Positions 8,816 through 18,056 are shown, counted from the first letter of the stretch. The stretch is DNA of 64,000 bases from Bradyrhizobium murdochi (GCF_000472965.1 NZ_AXAU01000002.1:478751-542750); one strand, 5' to 3'. Notes: a model not told the origin generated them from the letters alone. A program made the numbers and translations.

Positions 8816-10635
8816 ACGACTTCGTCGTCCGTTTCGCCAACGTCAACGGTTCGGGTTCAGCCAGCGCCAACGAACTGTTCGCGCGCTCGATCCTGCGCCA
8901 CGGCGTGCCGGTCTCACCGCGCAATATCTTCCCCTCGAACATCCAGGGGCTTCCGACCTGGTATGAGGTGCGCGTGACGGAGGCCGGCCATCTCGGCGCC
9001 CGCGGCGGCGTCGATTTGATGGTGGCGATGAACCCGCAGACCTGGGACAAGGACGTCGCCTCGATCGAGCCCGGCGGCTATCTGTTCTACGATTCCACCA
9101 AGCCGATGCCGTCGTCGAAATTCCGCGCCGACATCACCGTGATCGGCGTGCCGCTGACCGCAATCACCAATTCGACCTATACCGATCCGCGCCAGCGCCA
9201 GCTCTTCAAGAACATCATCTATCTCGGCGCGCTCTGCGCCCTGCTCGATCTCGATCCCAAGCTGGTCGAGCAACTGATCGGCGAACAGTACAAGGGCAAG
9301 GAAAAGCTGCTGTCATCGAATGTCCACGCGCTGCATCTCGGCCGCGACTGGGCACTGCAGAACCTGAAGTGCCCGATCGGTTTGCAGGTGAAGAAGTCCG
9401 ACAAGGTCGGCGACCGCATCTTCATGGAAGGCAACAGCGCGGCGGCGCTAGGGGCGGTCTATGGCGGCGCCACAGTCTGCGCCTGGTATCCGATCACGCC
9501 GTCGTCGTCGGTGGCGGAAGCCTTCACCAGCCACTGCAAGAAGCTGCGGCACGACCCTGAGACGGGCAAGGCGAAATACGCGATCGTGCAGGGCGAGGAC
9601 GAGCTCGCATCCATCGGCATCGTGATCGGTGCCTCCTGGAACGGTGCGCGGGCCTTCACCGCAACCTCCGGCCCCGGCATTTCCCTGATGACCGAATTCA
9701 TCGGCCTGTCCTACTTCGCGGAAATTCCGGCCGTGATCATGAACATCCAGCGCGCCGGCCCCTCAACGGGCATGCCGACGCGTACCCAGCAATGCGACAT
9801 CATCGCCTGCGCCTATGCCTCGCACGGCGATACCAAGCACGTCCTGCTGTTCCCGGAAGACCCGGCCGAAGCGTTCGAGTTCGCCGCACAATCATTCGAT
9901 CTCGCCGATCGGCTGCAAACCATGATCTTCCTGATGCTCGACCTCGACATCGGCATGAACCACCGCCTCTGCCGCCCGCTGAAGTGGGACGACGCCAGGC
10001 AGTATGACCGCGGCAAGGTGATGACTGCGGAAATGCTCAATGAACCGGGGCGCGATTTCGGCCGCTATCTCGACGTCGACGGCGACGGCATCCCCTACCG
10101 CACCTATCCCGGCACGCACCCGACCAAGGGTTCGTTCTTCACCCGCGGCACCTCGCGCGACCGCTACGCGCGCTATTCGGAGGAAGGCGCCATCTACGCC
10201 GACAACATGCAGCGGCTGGTGCGCAAATTCGAGACCGCGCAAGACATGGTGCCGCGGCCGTTGCAGGCCAACGCCGCCAGGCCGACCAAATACGGCGTGA
10301 TCTATTTCGGCTCGACGTCGCCCGCGATGGACGAGGCGATCGGGATCTTGGAAGCGCGCGGGCATCAGCTCGACCGCATGCGCATCCGCGCCTTCCCGTT
10401 CCACTCCAGCGTGGCGAGCTTCATCGCCGACCATGATTTCGTGTACGTGGTCGAGCAGAATCGCGACGGCCAGTTGCGGCAGTTGATCGTCAACGAGAAC
10501 GGCATCGATCCGGTCCGGCTGGTGCCGATCCTGCACTATGACGGCACGCCGATCACCGCACGCTTCATCGCCAATGCGATCGGCGACCACCAGGATCATC
10601 TGAAAGTGACCCCTCTCCGCAAGGCCGTGTCATGA
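8785..10635 (+). CDS. korA: 2-oxoacid:acceptor oxidoreductase, fused gamma-alpha subunit
   Basis: A 616-residue protein joining the gamma domain (residues 1 to about 200, with TEAGHLGARGGVDLMVAMNP) to the pyrimidine-binding alpha domain (about 215 onward). Alpha signatures include CAWYPITPSSSVAEAF, GEDELASIGIVIGASW, TATSGPGISLM and QRAGPSTGMPTRTQQCD, typical of 2-oxoglutarate or 2-oxoacid:ferredoxin oxidoreductases. ATG 8785 is preferred over an earlier in-frame start; it overlaps korC by 31 bases. It works with KorB in CoA-dependent oxidative decarboxylation. Substrate (2-oxoglutarate, pyruvate or another 2-oxoacid) cannot be decided from sequence. Confidence 0.85.
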   Translation: MSVQSPISSVNDFVVRFANVNGSGSASANELFARSILRHGVPVSPRNIFPSNIQGLPTWYEVRVTEAGHLGARGGVDLMVAMNPQTWDKDVASIEPGGYLFYDSTKPMPSSKFRADITVIGVPLTAITNSTYTDPRQRQLFKNIIYLGALCALLDLDPKLVEQLIGEQYKGKEKLLSSNVHALHLGRDWALQNLKCPIGLQVKKSDKVGDRIFMEGNSAAALGAVYGGATVCAWYPITPSSSVAEAFTSHCKKLRHDPETGKAKYAIVQGEDELASIGIVIGASWNGARAFTATSGPGISLMTEFIGLSYFAEIPAVIMNIQRAGPSTGMPTRTQQCDIIACAYASHGDTKHVLLFPEDPAEAFEFAAQSFDLADRLQTMIFLMLDLDIGMNHRLCRPLKWDDARQYDRGKVMTAEMLNEPGRDFGRYLDVDGDGIPYRTYPGTHPTKGSFFTRGTSRDRYARYSEEGAIYADNMQRLVRKFETAQDMVPRPLQANAARPTKYGVIYFGSTSPAMDEAIGILEARGHQLDRMRIRAFPFHSSVASFIADHDFVYVVEQNRDGQLRQLIVNENGIDPVRLVPILHYDGTPITARFIANAIGDHQDHLKVTPLRKAVS

Positions 10636-11687
10636 CCTACATTGCGAAACCAAAATTCCAGCATCCGGGCCTGCCGAAGAACGAACTCGGCTACACCCAC
10701 CGGGATTACGAGGGGAAAGTTTCGACCCTGTGCGCCGGCTGCGGCCACGACTCGATCACCGCCTCGATCATCGAGGCCTGCTATGAGTTGTCGATCGAGC
10801 CGCACCGGGTGGCAAAAATTTCCGGCATCGGCTGCTCGTCGAAGACGCCGGACTATTTCCTCGGCAATTCGCACGGCTTCAATTCGGTGCACGGCCGGAT
10901 GCCGTCGGTCTTGACCGGCGCCAACCTCGCCAACCGCGACCTGATCTATCTCGGCGTCTCCGGCGACGGCGATAGCGCCTCGATCGGCTTCGGCCAGTTC
11001 GCGCATTCGATCCGGCGCGCCGTCAACATGACCTACATCGTCGAGAACAACGGCGTCTACGGCCTGACCAAGGGGCAATTTTCGGCGACCGCCGATCGCG
11101 GTTCGAAGTCGAAAAAGGGCGTAATGAACACCGACAACGCCATCGACCTGGTGGCGATCGCGCTGCAATTGGGCGCCAGCTTCGTGGCGCGCAGCTTCTC
11201 CGGCGACAAGAGCCAGCTCGTGCCGCTGATCGCAGCCGCCATTCGGCACAAAGGCGCGGCGTTCATCGACGTCATCAGCCCCTGCATCGCCTTCAACAAC
11301 CACGCCGGCTCGACCAAGAGCTTTGACTATGTCCGCGAGCATAATGATGCGGTGAACCGCCTCGACGTGCTCACCGGCCGCGACCCGATCAGCGTCGAAT
11401 ATGCGCCCGGCACGGTGCAGGTGGTCGAGCAGCATGACGGCACGCGGCTGGCGCTGCGCAAGATCGACGCCGACTACGACGCCAACGACCGGCTGGCCGC
11501 CATGACCTTCCTGCAGAAACACGCCGCCAAGGGCCAAGTCGTCACCGGGCTGCTCTATGTCGATCCGGACGCGGAAGACCTCCACACCCATCTCGACACC
11601 GTCGAGACGCCGCTCAATACGCTCGAAGCCAAGGACCTGTGCCCCGGCTCGGCGGCGCTGGAAAAGATCAACGCCAGCCTGCGGTAG
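10632..11687 (+). CDS. korB: 2-oxoacid:acceptor oxidoreductase, TPP-binding beta subunit
   Basis: A 351-residue thiamine-diphosphate subunit. Key features are the CAGCGHD segment near residue 36, GIGCSSKTPDYF, and the TPP motif GDGDSASIG followed by VENNGVYGLTKGQ. It overlaps korA by four bases (ATGA), so korC-korA-korB is one operon. The catalytic pair KorAB binds TPP and at least one iron-sulfur cluster and passes electrons to ferredoxin or, here, plausibly directly to the KorC-like subunit. The gene ends within a hairpin shared with spoVR. Confidence 0.88.
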   Translation: MTYIAKPKFQHPGLPKNELGYTHRDYEGKVSTLCAGCGHDSITASIIEACYELSIEPHRVAKISGIGCSSKTPDYFLGNSHGFNSVHGRMPSVLTGANLANRDLIYLGVSGDGDSASIGFGQFAHSIRRAVNMTYIVENNGVYGLTKGQFSATADRGSKSKKGVMNTDNAIDLVAIALQLGASFVARSFSGDKSQLVPLIAAAIRHKGAAFIDVISPCIAFNNHAGSTKSFDYVREHNDAVNRLDVLTGRDPISVEYAPGTVQVVEQHDGTRLALRKIDADYDANDRLAAMTFLQKHAAKGQVVTGLLYVDPDAEDLHTHLDTVETPLNTLEAKDLCPGSAALEKINASLR

Positions 11688-11699
11688 CTATGCTACCGC
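11681..11699. terminator. Hairpin shared by the convergent korB and spoVR ends
   Basis: GCGGTAGC (11681-11688) pairs perfectly with GCTACCGC (11692-11699) around a three-base loop. korB ends at 11687 and spoVR, on the other strand, ends at 11688, so both stop codons are inside the stem-loop and no base separates the genes. A stem symmetrical on both strands could end transcription in both directions. There is no long T run, so efficiency is uncertain. Confidence 0.55.
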
Positions 11700-13232
11700 G
11701 GCGATCTTCCGCGGGTTTGCAACGTACTCCTTCAAGACCGTACCAGATGCATCGGCCTCGACGAGGGATACGTCGTAGGTCCAGAGATCGGCAAGGTGCT
11801 GCAGCACGCGCTTGGTGTCGGCTTCGCTGAGCTGGGCGCCCTTTACCACGGTGTGGCGCAGCATCAGGCGACGATCGCCCGCAAGGTCGACATCGACGAC
11901 CTCGATGTTCGCATCGATGAAACCGACATCGTACTGCCGCGCCAGTTCGCGCCGGAGCCGGCGATAGCCGCGCTCGTCGTGGATGGCATCTACCAGGATG
12001 CCGGCCCGCTCTTCCGGATCGTCATGCAGATGGAACATGCGGAAGTGCCGCATCAGCCGCGGGCTCAGGAACTGGCTGATGAAGCTTTCATCGCGATAAT
12101 TGGCCCAGATGTCCCGCAACACGCCCATCGTGTCGCCGGTCCCGGCGATATCCGGGAACCAATCGCGGTCCTCGGCTTCCGGATTGGTGACGATGCGTTC
12201 GATGTCCTGCATCATCGCAAATCCCAGCGCATAGGGATTGAAGCCGGAATAGCGCGGATCGTCGAACTCGGGCTGGAACACGACGTTAGTGTGCGACTGC
12301 AGGAATTCGAGGAAATTGCCGTCCGTCAGCCGCCCCTGCTCGTGCAGCCGGCTTATGATGCGATAATGAACGTAGGTCGCCGTGCCCTCGTTCATCACCT
12401 TGGTCTGGCTCTGCGGATAGAAGTATTGCGCGATGTGCCGCACGATCCGCAATATTTCGCGCTGCCAGGGCTTCAGCCGAGGCGCCGTCTTCTCGAGAAA
12501 ATAAAGCAGGTTTTCCTGCGGTAGACCGAGCATCGCGCGACGTCGTTCGACATCCAGTACCGCGCCGCTCTTGGCCGGGCCGGTGGGAACGGTGCGCCAC
12601 AGATCGTTGAAGGCGCTCTCCTCATGGGCACGGCGCCTGCCCGCCCGCTTTTCCTCCGCGCGAAGATCGAGGCTCTTCTTGCCGGGATAGCGATCGATGC
12701 CGTGCGACATCAAGGCGTGCGCGGCGTCGAGCGTATGCTCGACCGCCAGCCGGCCATGGCGCTCCTCGCAGTGCGCCACATAGCGCTTGGCGAATTCGAG
12801 ATAGTCGAGAATGCCGTCAGCATCGGTCCATTGCTTGAACAGATAGTTGTTCTTGAAGAAGTGATTATGGCCGAAGGCGGCATGCGCGATGACGAGCGTC
12901 TGCATCGTCGCGGTGTTTTCCTCCATGAGGTAGGATATGCACGGCGACGAGTTGATGACGATCTCGTAGGCCAGGCCCATCAACCCCTTGCGGTAGGATG
13001 CCTCCTGAAAGGCAAAGTGCTTGCCGAACGACCAATGCTTGTAGAACAGGGGCATGCCGACCGACGAATAGGCGTCCAGCATCTGCTCGGCGGTAATGAC
13101 CTCGATCTGGTTGGGATAGACGTCGAGCCCCAATTCGTCCCGCGCAATCTGCTCGCAGGCGTCGCAGATCCGCTGCAGCGTCCGAAAGTCCCAGTCGGCC
13201 CCCTCGAACAGCAACTGGTCGGTCGTGGTCAT
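11688..13232 (-). CDS. spoVR: SpoVR family protein
   Basis: A 514-residue cytosolic protein of the SpoVR/YcgB family, named for a Bacillus spore-cortex gene but widespread in non-sporulating Proteobacteria. Signatures are MPLFYKHWSFGK, YEIVINSSPCISYLMEENT, AHAAFGHNHFFKNN and NEGTATYVHY. The histidine-rich metal-site-like segments are conserved, but the biochemical role is not established. It is last in the prkA-yeaH-spoVR operon and its start overlaps the yeaH stop by four bases. In enterobacteria the homologues are linked to RpoS and nitrogen-starvation responses. Confidence 0.9.
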   Translation of the reverse strand: MTTTDQLLFEGADWDFRTLQRICDACEQIARDELGLDVYPNQIEVITAEQMLDAYSSVGMPLFYKHWSFGKHFAFQEASYRKGLMGLAYEIVINSSPCISYLMEENTATMQTLVIAHAAFGHNHFFKNNYLFKQWTDADGILDYLEFAKRYVAHCEERHGRLAVEHTLDAAHALMSHGIDRYPGKKSLDLRAEEKRAGRRRAHEESAFNDLWRTVPTGPAKSGAVLDVERRRAMLGLPQENLLYFLEKTAPRLKPWQREILRIVRHIAQYFYPQSQTKVMNEGTATYVHYRIISRLHEQGRLTDGNFLEFLQSHTNVVFQPEFDDPRYSGFNPYALGFAMMQDIERIVTNPEAEDRDWFPDIAGTGDTMGVLRDIWANYRDESFISQFLSPRLMRHFRMFHLHDDPEERAGILVDAIHDERGYRRLRRELARQYDVGFIDANIEVVDVDLAGDRRLMLRHTVVKGAQLSEADTKRVLQHLADLWTYDVSLVEADASGTVLKEYVANPRKIAAVA

Positions 13233-14506
13233 GACCCGGTCCTTTCCTGCTGGCCACGGCGCTGGAAGAGATCGTGAAACACCGGGAATATCTCGCTGCG
13301 CTCGTTGACCTTGCGCATCGACAGCGGCGCACCATTCGCACGCAGGCCCTCGTAAAGGGTCCAGAGCGCCGAATTGGGCATTTCGTAGGACAGGCCGTTT
13401 TCCTGGCCGACTTCCAGGTAGGCAAAAAACTGGGTGACCGGCAGGATGTTGTCGGTGAGGAGCCGGCTCGCGACTTCGCCATCCGCGTAGGAATTGTCGC
13501 CGTCGGAAGCCTGTGCAGCGTAGATGTTCCAGTCCGCCGGCCGGAACCGCGATCGCACAATGTCATGCATCGCCTGCAACGCGCTTGACACCAGCGTGCC
13601 GCCGGAAGCCGGCCCGTAAAAGAACGTCTGCTCGTCGACCTCTTCGGCCCGGTCGGTATGCCGGATGAAAACGATCTCGACGTGGCGATAGCGCCGCTTC
13701 AGGAAGACGTAGAGCAGCATATAGAAGCGCTTGGCGAGATCCTTCATATGCTCGGTCATCGAACCGGAGACGTCCATCAGGCAGAACATCACGGCCTGCG
13801 CCACGGGCTTCGGTACCGTCTCGAAACGCCGGTACCGGATGTCGATCGGATCGATGAACGGGATGCGGCGCATCTTTGTCTTCATGGCCTCGATCTCGGC
13901 CATGAGCTCGGCGCGACGCTCCTCGCTGCAATCCAAAAGCTCCGCCTCGAGGGCCTCCAGCACCTCCCGCCTCGGTCGCCGTAGCGCAACACGCCGCGTC
14001 AGAGCGCGACTTACCGTTCGGCTCACCGAGATGTTGGCAGGCGATCCGGACGTTGTGTAACCGGCCCGGCGAATGCCTTCGCTCTCCACCTCAGCCAGCT
14101 TTCGCTTGGCAAGATCAGGCAATTCCAGGTCGTCCAGGAACAGGTCGACAAACTCGTCGCGGCTGAGAACGAAGCGGAACGTATCTTCGCTGTCGCCCTC
14201 GCCCGCTCCTCTTCCTCTGCCGCCGCTCTGGTTTGGTCGCGGCAGGATATCGCCTTCGACGAACTTCTTGTTTCCAGGCAGCACCATGTCGCGCGTGCCG
14301 CCTTCGCGGCGAAAGCGCGGCTCGTCCATGCCGTCGATCGGGACGCTGACCTCGCCGCCTTCCAGGACATCCTTGATGTCCCGGCTCTGCGACGATTTCT
14401 TCACAGCTCCCTGGACCAGCGCCTTGGCCCTGCGCAGAAAGCGCTGGCGGTTCTCAAGACTCTTGCTGCCTGGATTCAGGCGCCGGTCGACGATGTGAAT
14501 AGCCAC
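13229..14506 (-). CDS. yeaH: YeaH/YhbH family vWA-domain protein (DUF444)
   Basis: A 425-residue DUF444 protein. The N-terminal half begins MAIHIVDRRLNPG and has a basic and glycine-rich linker; the C-terminal half is a von Willebrand A domain with an intact MIDAS motif DVSGS (CLMDVSGSMTEHMKDLA) and ASGGTLVSSALQ. It is encoded between the PrkA kinase and SpoVR in a conserved trio, suggesting that it acts with the kinase, perhaps as adaptor or target. A 13-base gap separates it from prkA. Molecular function is unknown. Confidence 0.9.
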   Translation of the reverse strand: MAIHIVDRRLNPGSKSLENRQRFLRRAKALVQGAVKKSSQSRDIKDVLEGGEVSVPIDGMDEPRFRREGGTRDMVLPGNKKFVEGDILPRPNQSGGRGRGAGEGDSEDTFRFVLSRDEFVDLFLDDLELPDLAKRKLAEVESEGIRRAGYTTSGSPANISVSRTVSRALTRRVALRRPRREVLEALEAELLDCSEERRAELMAEIEAMKTKMRRIPFIDPIDIRYRRFETVPKPVAQAVMFCLMDVSGSMTEHMKDLAKRFYMLLYVFLKRRYRHVEIVFIRHTDRAEEVDEQTFFYGPASGGTLVSSALQAMHDIVRSRFRPADWNIYAAQASDGDNSYADGEVASRLLTDNILPVTQFFAYLEVGQENGLSYEMPNSALWTLYEGLRANGAPLSMRKVNERSEIFPVFHDLFQRRGQQERTGS

Positions 14507-14519
14507 GTTTTCATCCGCC

Positions 14520-16463
14520 TCAGCCAGCCTGTTTTACGCGCATGTACCACTCGACCAGCCTGCGGACTTGCCGCTCGGTATAGCCGCGCTCGACCATGCG
14601 CGCGACAAAGTCGTCATGCTTCTTTTCGGTATCGCCGTCCTTCTTCGAGCCGAATGAAATGACGGGAAGCAGGTCCTCGACCTGGGAGAATATCCGCTTC
14701 TCGATCACTTCGCGAATCTTCTCGTAGCTGGTCCACGCCGGGTTCTTGCCGCTGTTCTGGGCGCGCGACCGCAGCGAGAACTTGACGACCTCGTTGCGGA
14801 AGTCCTTGGGATTGGCAATGCCGGCCGGCTTTTCGATCTTGGTCAGTTCCTGGTTGAGCAGGTCGCGATCGAGCAGTTGGCCGGTGTCCGGGTCCTTGAA
14901 GTCCTGATCCTCGATCCAGGCATCGGCATAATCGACATAGCGATCGAACAGGTTCTGGCCGTAATCCGCATAGGATTCGAGATAGGCCTTCTGGATCTCG
15001 TTCCCGATGAACTCGGCGTAGCGCGGCGCCAGTTCGGCCTTGATGAATTCGAGGTAACGCTTCTCGACTTCGTCGGGAAGCTGCTCGCGCCGAATTGCCT
15101 GCTCCAGCGTGTACATCAGATGGACCGCGTCGGCACCGACCTCGTTGGTGTCGTGGTTGAAGGTCGCGGCGAGAACCTTGAAGGCGAAGCGGGTCGAAAC
15201 GCCGTCCATGCCTTCATCGACGCCGGCAGCGTCCCTGTATTCCTGAACGCTGCGCGCCTTCGGATCGGACTCCTTCAGGCTTTCACCATCGTAGATCCGC
15301 ATCTTGGCGAACACGGTCGAATTCTCGTGCTTGCGCAACCGTGACATCACCGAGAAGCGCGCCATTGTTTCCAGCGTGGCCGGGGCGCACGGGGCGGTGG
15401 CCAGTTCGGAGCTCTGGATCAGCTTCTCGTAGATCTTCTGTTCTTCGGCAACCCGCAGGACGTACGGCACCTTGATGACGCAGATACGGTCGATGAACGC
15501 CTCATTGTTCTTGTTGGCTTTGAAGCTTGTCCATTCGGCCTCGTTGGAGTGGGCGAGAATGACGCCGCTGAAGGGGATCGCACCGATGTTCTCGGTCCCG
15601 ATATAGTTGCCCTCCTGCGTCGCCGTCAGCAGCGGATGCAGCATCTTGATCGGCGCCTTGAACATCTCGACGAATTCGAGAATGCCTTGGTTGGCGCGGT
15701 TGAGGCCGCCCGAATAGCTATAGGCGTCGGGATCGTTCTGGGCGAAGGTCTCCAGCTTGCGGATGTCGACCTTGCCGACCAGTGACGAGATATCCTGGTT
15801 GTTTTCATCGCCAGGCTCGGTCTTTGCGATCGCGATCTGCCGCAGCCGCGACGGCTGGATCCTGGCGACCCGGAATTGCGAGATGTCGCCGCCGAACGCT
15901 TCGAGGCGCTTGTAGCACCACGGGCTCATCAGTCCGTTGAGGCGGCGGCGCGGAATGCCGTACTTCTCCTCGAGCATCGGCCCGAGCGTATCCGGATCGA
16001 ACAGGCTGAGCGGGCTTTCGAACACGGGGCTGAGTTCGTCGCCGGCCTTCAACACGTAGATGGGGTGAACTTCCATCAACGATTTGAGGCGCTCGGCGAG
16101 CGACGACTTTCCGCCGCCGACGGGGCCCAGCAGATAGAGGATCTGCTTGCGCTCTTCGAGGCCCTGCGCGGCGTGGCGGAAGAACCCGACGAGGCGCTCG
16201 ATCGTGTCTTCCATGCCGTAGAAGCCCGCGAACGCCGGATAGAGCCGCATCGTGCGATTCAAAAAGATACGGCCAAGGCGGGGGTCCTTGGCCGTGTCAA
16301 TCATCTGGGGCTCGCCGATCGCAGCTAGTAGTCGTTCGGTCGCATTGGCATATCGCATCGGATCGTTTCGACACGACTCGAGATATTCCGCCATCGACAT
16401 GTCGGCTTGACTTCGAGCTTCGAAGGACCGGGCGAAAGCATTGAACAGAGAATCGTTGTACAT
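14520..16463 (-). CDS. prkA: PrkA family AAA+/serine protein kinase
   Basis: A 647-residue protein of the PrkA/YeaG family: AAA+ ATPase core with Walker A GPVGGGKSS (about 113-121), followed by the C-terminal PrkA domain. The neighbouring text (AAQGLEERKQILYLLG, LYPAFAGFYGMED) matches the enterobacterial YeaG kinase closely. I place the start at the ATG at 16463 (MYNDSLFNAF), because GGAG lies nine bases upstream; in-frame ATGs at 16478 and 16484 would add a few residues that include this binding site. It leads the stress operon prkA-yeaH-spoVR. A near-match EcfG promoter lies just upstream. Confidence 0.92.
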   Translation of the reverse strand: MYNDSLFNAFARSFEARSQADMSMAEYLESCRNDPMRYANATERLLAAIGEPQMIDTAKDPRLGRIFLNRTMRLYPAFAGFYGMEDTIERLVGFFRHAAQGLEERKQILYLLGPVGGGKSSLAERLKSLMEVHPIYVLKAGDELSPVFESPLSLFDPDTLGPMLEEKYGIPRRRLNGLMSPWCYKRLEAFGGDISQFRVARIQPSRLRQIAIAKTEPGDENNQDISSLVGKVDIRKLETFAQNDPDAYSYSGGLNRANQGILEFVEMFKAPIKMLHPLLTATQEGNYIGTENIGAIPFSGVILAHSNEAEWTSFKANKNNEAFIDRICVIKVPYVLRVAEEQKIYEKLIQSSELATAPCAPATLETMARFSVMSRLRKHENSTVFAKMRIYDGESLKESDPKARSVQEYRDAAGVDEGMDGVSTRFAFKVLAATFNHDTNEVGADAVHLMYTLEQAIRREQLPDEVEKRYLEFIKAELAPRYAEFIGNEIQKAYLESYADYGQNLFDRYVDYADAWIEDQDFKDPDTGQLLDRDLLNQELTKIEKPAGIANPKDFRNEVVKFSLRSRAQNSGKNPAWTSYEKIREVIEKRIFSQVEDLLPVISFGSKKDGDTEKKHDDFVARMVERGYTERQVRRLVEWYMRVKQAG

Positions 16464-16969
16464 GATCCGTCTCTCCATGGTCACCTGTAAATGCCGGACG
16501 CACCACTAGGGTTCCAGTATCGGAGCGTCACAGCTTCCGTTCGCGAATCACCGTCAGCACATATGACGATTGGACACGCGACGGACTTCACAATGCAATG
16601 CAATACTCATGCTAAGGGCCTCTACCTCGTAAAGATACGGTGCCATTTCGCTCGCGTTGTAGCCGGGCAGCAACATTTTTCACCGGGGAAGTACTGAGCA
16701 TTATGTAAGGGTTTTTTAGGGATTGTGAGCAGGTGCGGGGCTCGAATTTGCGCCGGCCCGGGCAAGGCGAAGGCAGCAAACGCAGTAAGCCCCGGGCTCT
16801 GAACCGGGGATAAACGCCGCATTTATCACGCATTCAGGCCTTTGGGCGGGCCGCGCTGACGCAAAATGGCCAAATATCCGTCAGGGCCAGTCACGAACCT
16901 GCGCGTTTGAACGCACCCGGCGCCACCTGCAACTAAAGTAATATGCCGCGCGTTTAATCCGAGTCTGCC
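16464..16969. other. Divergent intergenic region between prkA and the 16970 gene
   Basis: About 500 bases with no supported gene. It must carry the prkA promoter (minus strand) and one for the plus-strand gene at 16970. Visible structure: an EcfG-like GGAAC-N17-CATT towards prkA (16490-16515) and a GC-rich stem CCCCGG/CCGGGG at 16790-16795 and 16804-16809. Small open frames across it lack start signals and protein-like composition. Confidence 0.5.
16490..16515 (-). promoter_or_regulatory. EcfG-like promoter candidate for prkA
   Basis: On the minus strand GGAAC (16515-16511) is followed after 17 bases by CATT (16493-16490). The alphaproteobacterial general-stress consensus is GGAAC-N16/17-CGTT, so one core base differs. 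Placement about 25 bases ahead of the chosen prkA start is suitable, and prkA homologues are stress genes. Treat as a candidate only. Confidence 0.3.
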
Positions 16970-17575
16970 ATGAAATATCTCTGGATCGTTGCCACCGTTG
17001 CCTCCCTCGTCGGAGCCAATGCCTGCCACGCCCAGGATGGCGTCGATAAAGCCAAGGCCGCCGCTTTCGACGGGCAAATGTTCGGCAGCCCGCTCAGCCA
17101 AAAGACGTATGCCTGCTTCGTGCGTCGTTATGACGCCAACCATCTGGCGCAGCATCCGAAGCAGAAGGTCAGCGCGATGAAGCTTTTGGTGACGGCCGAA
17201 GGCGCGCCGGAAGACAAGACCGTCAATTATTCCTTCCGCCTCGGTTTCAAATATCGCCACCGCGCGGGCAATTTCGATTCCAGCGGCTATTGCAATCACA
17301 TTGTCGCCGCAAGCACCGGCGGCGAAATTCGTCTCGGCTGCAGCATCGATTGCGAAGGCGGCGGCATTGAAGTGGCGATGAAGGACGATAGATCCGCACT
17401 GATCCGGCTGGAGCGGATCAGGATCTGGGAGCGCAACAAGGCCGACGACGATGCCAGCAACGATCTGGTTGCCGGCGCCGACGACAAGATTTTCCGCGTC
17501 GATCGCGCGGACTTACGCGAATGCGCTGAACTCGTGACCGACCGCAAGGAACTTGCGGCGCTCCGGCGCAAATAG
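16970..17575 (+). CDS. Exported protein of unknown function
   Basis: A 201-residue protein with a signal peptide (MKYLWIVATVASLVGANA, likely cut after CHA at residue 21). The mature part has several cysteines (YACFVRR, GYCNH, GCSIDCEGG, LRECAEL) that could form disulfides in the periplasm. It keeps a typical GC3-rich composition and is followed 31 bases later by another exported protein, so the two may be cotranscribed. I recognise no characterised family. No strong ribosome site is visible ahead of the ATG. Confidence 0.75.
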   Translation: MKYLWIVATVASLVGANACHAQDGVDKAKAAAFDGQMFGSPLSQKTYACFVRRYDANHLAQHPKQKVSAMKLLVTAEGAPEDKTVNYSFRLGFKYRHRAGNFDSSGYCNHIVAASTGGEIRLGCSIDCEGGGIEVAMKDDRSALIRLERIRIWERNKADDDASNDLVAGADDKIFRVDRADLRECAELVTDRKELAALRRK

Positions 17576-17606
17576 AAGCCACATTGTTCGAGGCTGGGAG
17601 GACGCC

Positions 17607-18056
17607 ATGCACCGACGCAATATCCTGTGGGGCGCGGTTTCGGCGCTCAGTGCAGTCTTTGCCGCCTCTCGCGCCAGTGCGGCCAGCGAGGCAGCACCTT
17701 CGGCAAAATTGAAAGTGGTTTATCACCTCAACGATCTCGACAAGGTCAATTTCGTGCTCGGCAACATCCAGAATCATCTCGATGGGGTCGGTGGTCCCGA
17801 CCATGTCACGATCGCGCTGGTGGTTCACGGCCAGGCACTACGGGCGTTTCATTCGGCTTCCGTCAATCCCGAGCTTTCCCGGCGTATCGGTCAATTCTCC
17901 AAAGCTGGAATCGAGCTCGCCGCCTGTGGCAACACCATGAAATCCCAAAATGTCGCGCTGGAAGATTTGCTGCCGGGCTTCATTGCCGCCGACCGCGGCG
18001 GCGTGGTGCGGATCGCCGAGTTGCAATCGCAGGGTTATCTTTACCTGAGGCCGTGA
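17607..18056 (+). CDS. Exported DsrE/F-like protein
   Basis: A 149-residue protein with an N-terminal export signal containing a twin arginine (MHRRNILWGAVSALS) and an Ala-rich cleavage region near ASAAS. The mature domain (KVVYHLNDLDKVNFVLGNIQ, VHGQALRAF, GIELAACGNTM) has the DsrE/DUF1791 fold pattern of small sulfur-relay-related proteins. One cysteine, in AACGNTM, sits where family members often carry their reactive cysteine. The start is fixed by GGGAGG just upstream, rather than at an earlier in-frame start at 17553. Function is inferred from family only. Confidence 0.8.
   Translation: MHRRNILWGAVSALSAVFAASRASAASEAAPSAKLKVVYHLNDLDKVNFVLGNIQNHLDGVGGPDHVTIALVVHGQALRAFHSASVNPELSRRIGQFSKAGIELAACGNTMKSQNVALEDLLPGFIAADRGGVVRIAELQSQGYLYLRP

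Noticed and set aside
16790..16809. GC-rich stem CCCCGG/CCGGGG as a terminator
   Set aside because: It lies between divergent genes, where no transcript should end, and has no T tract on either strand; kept only as a note on the gap.
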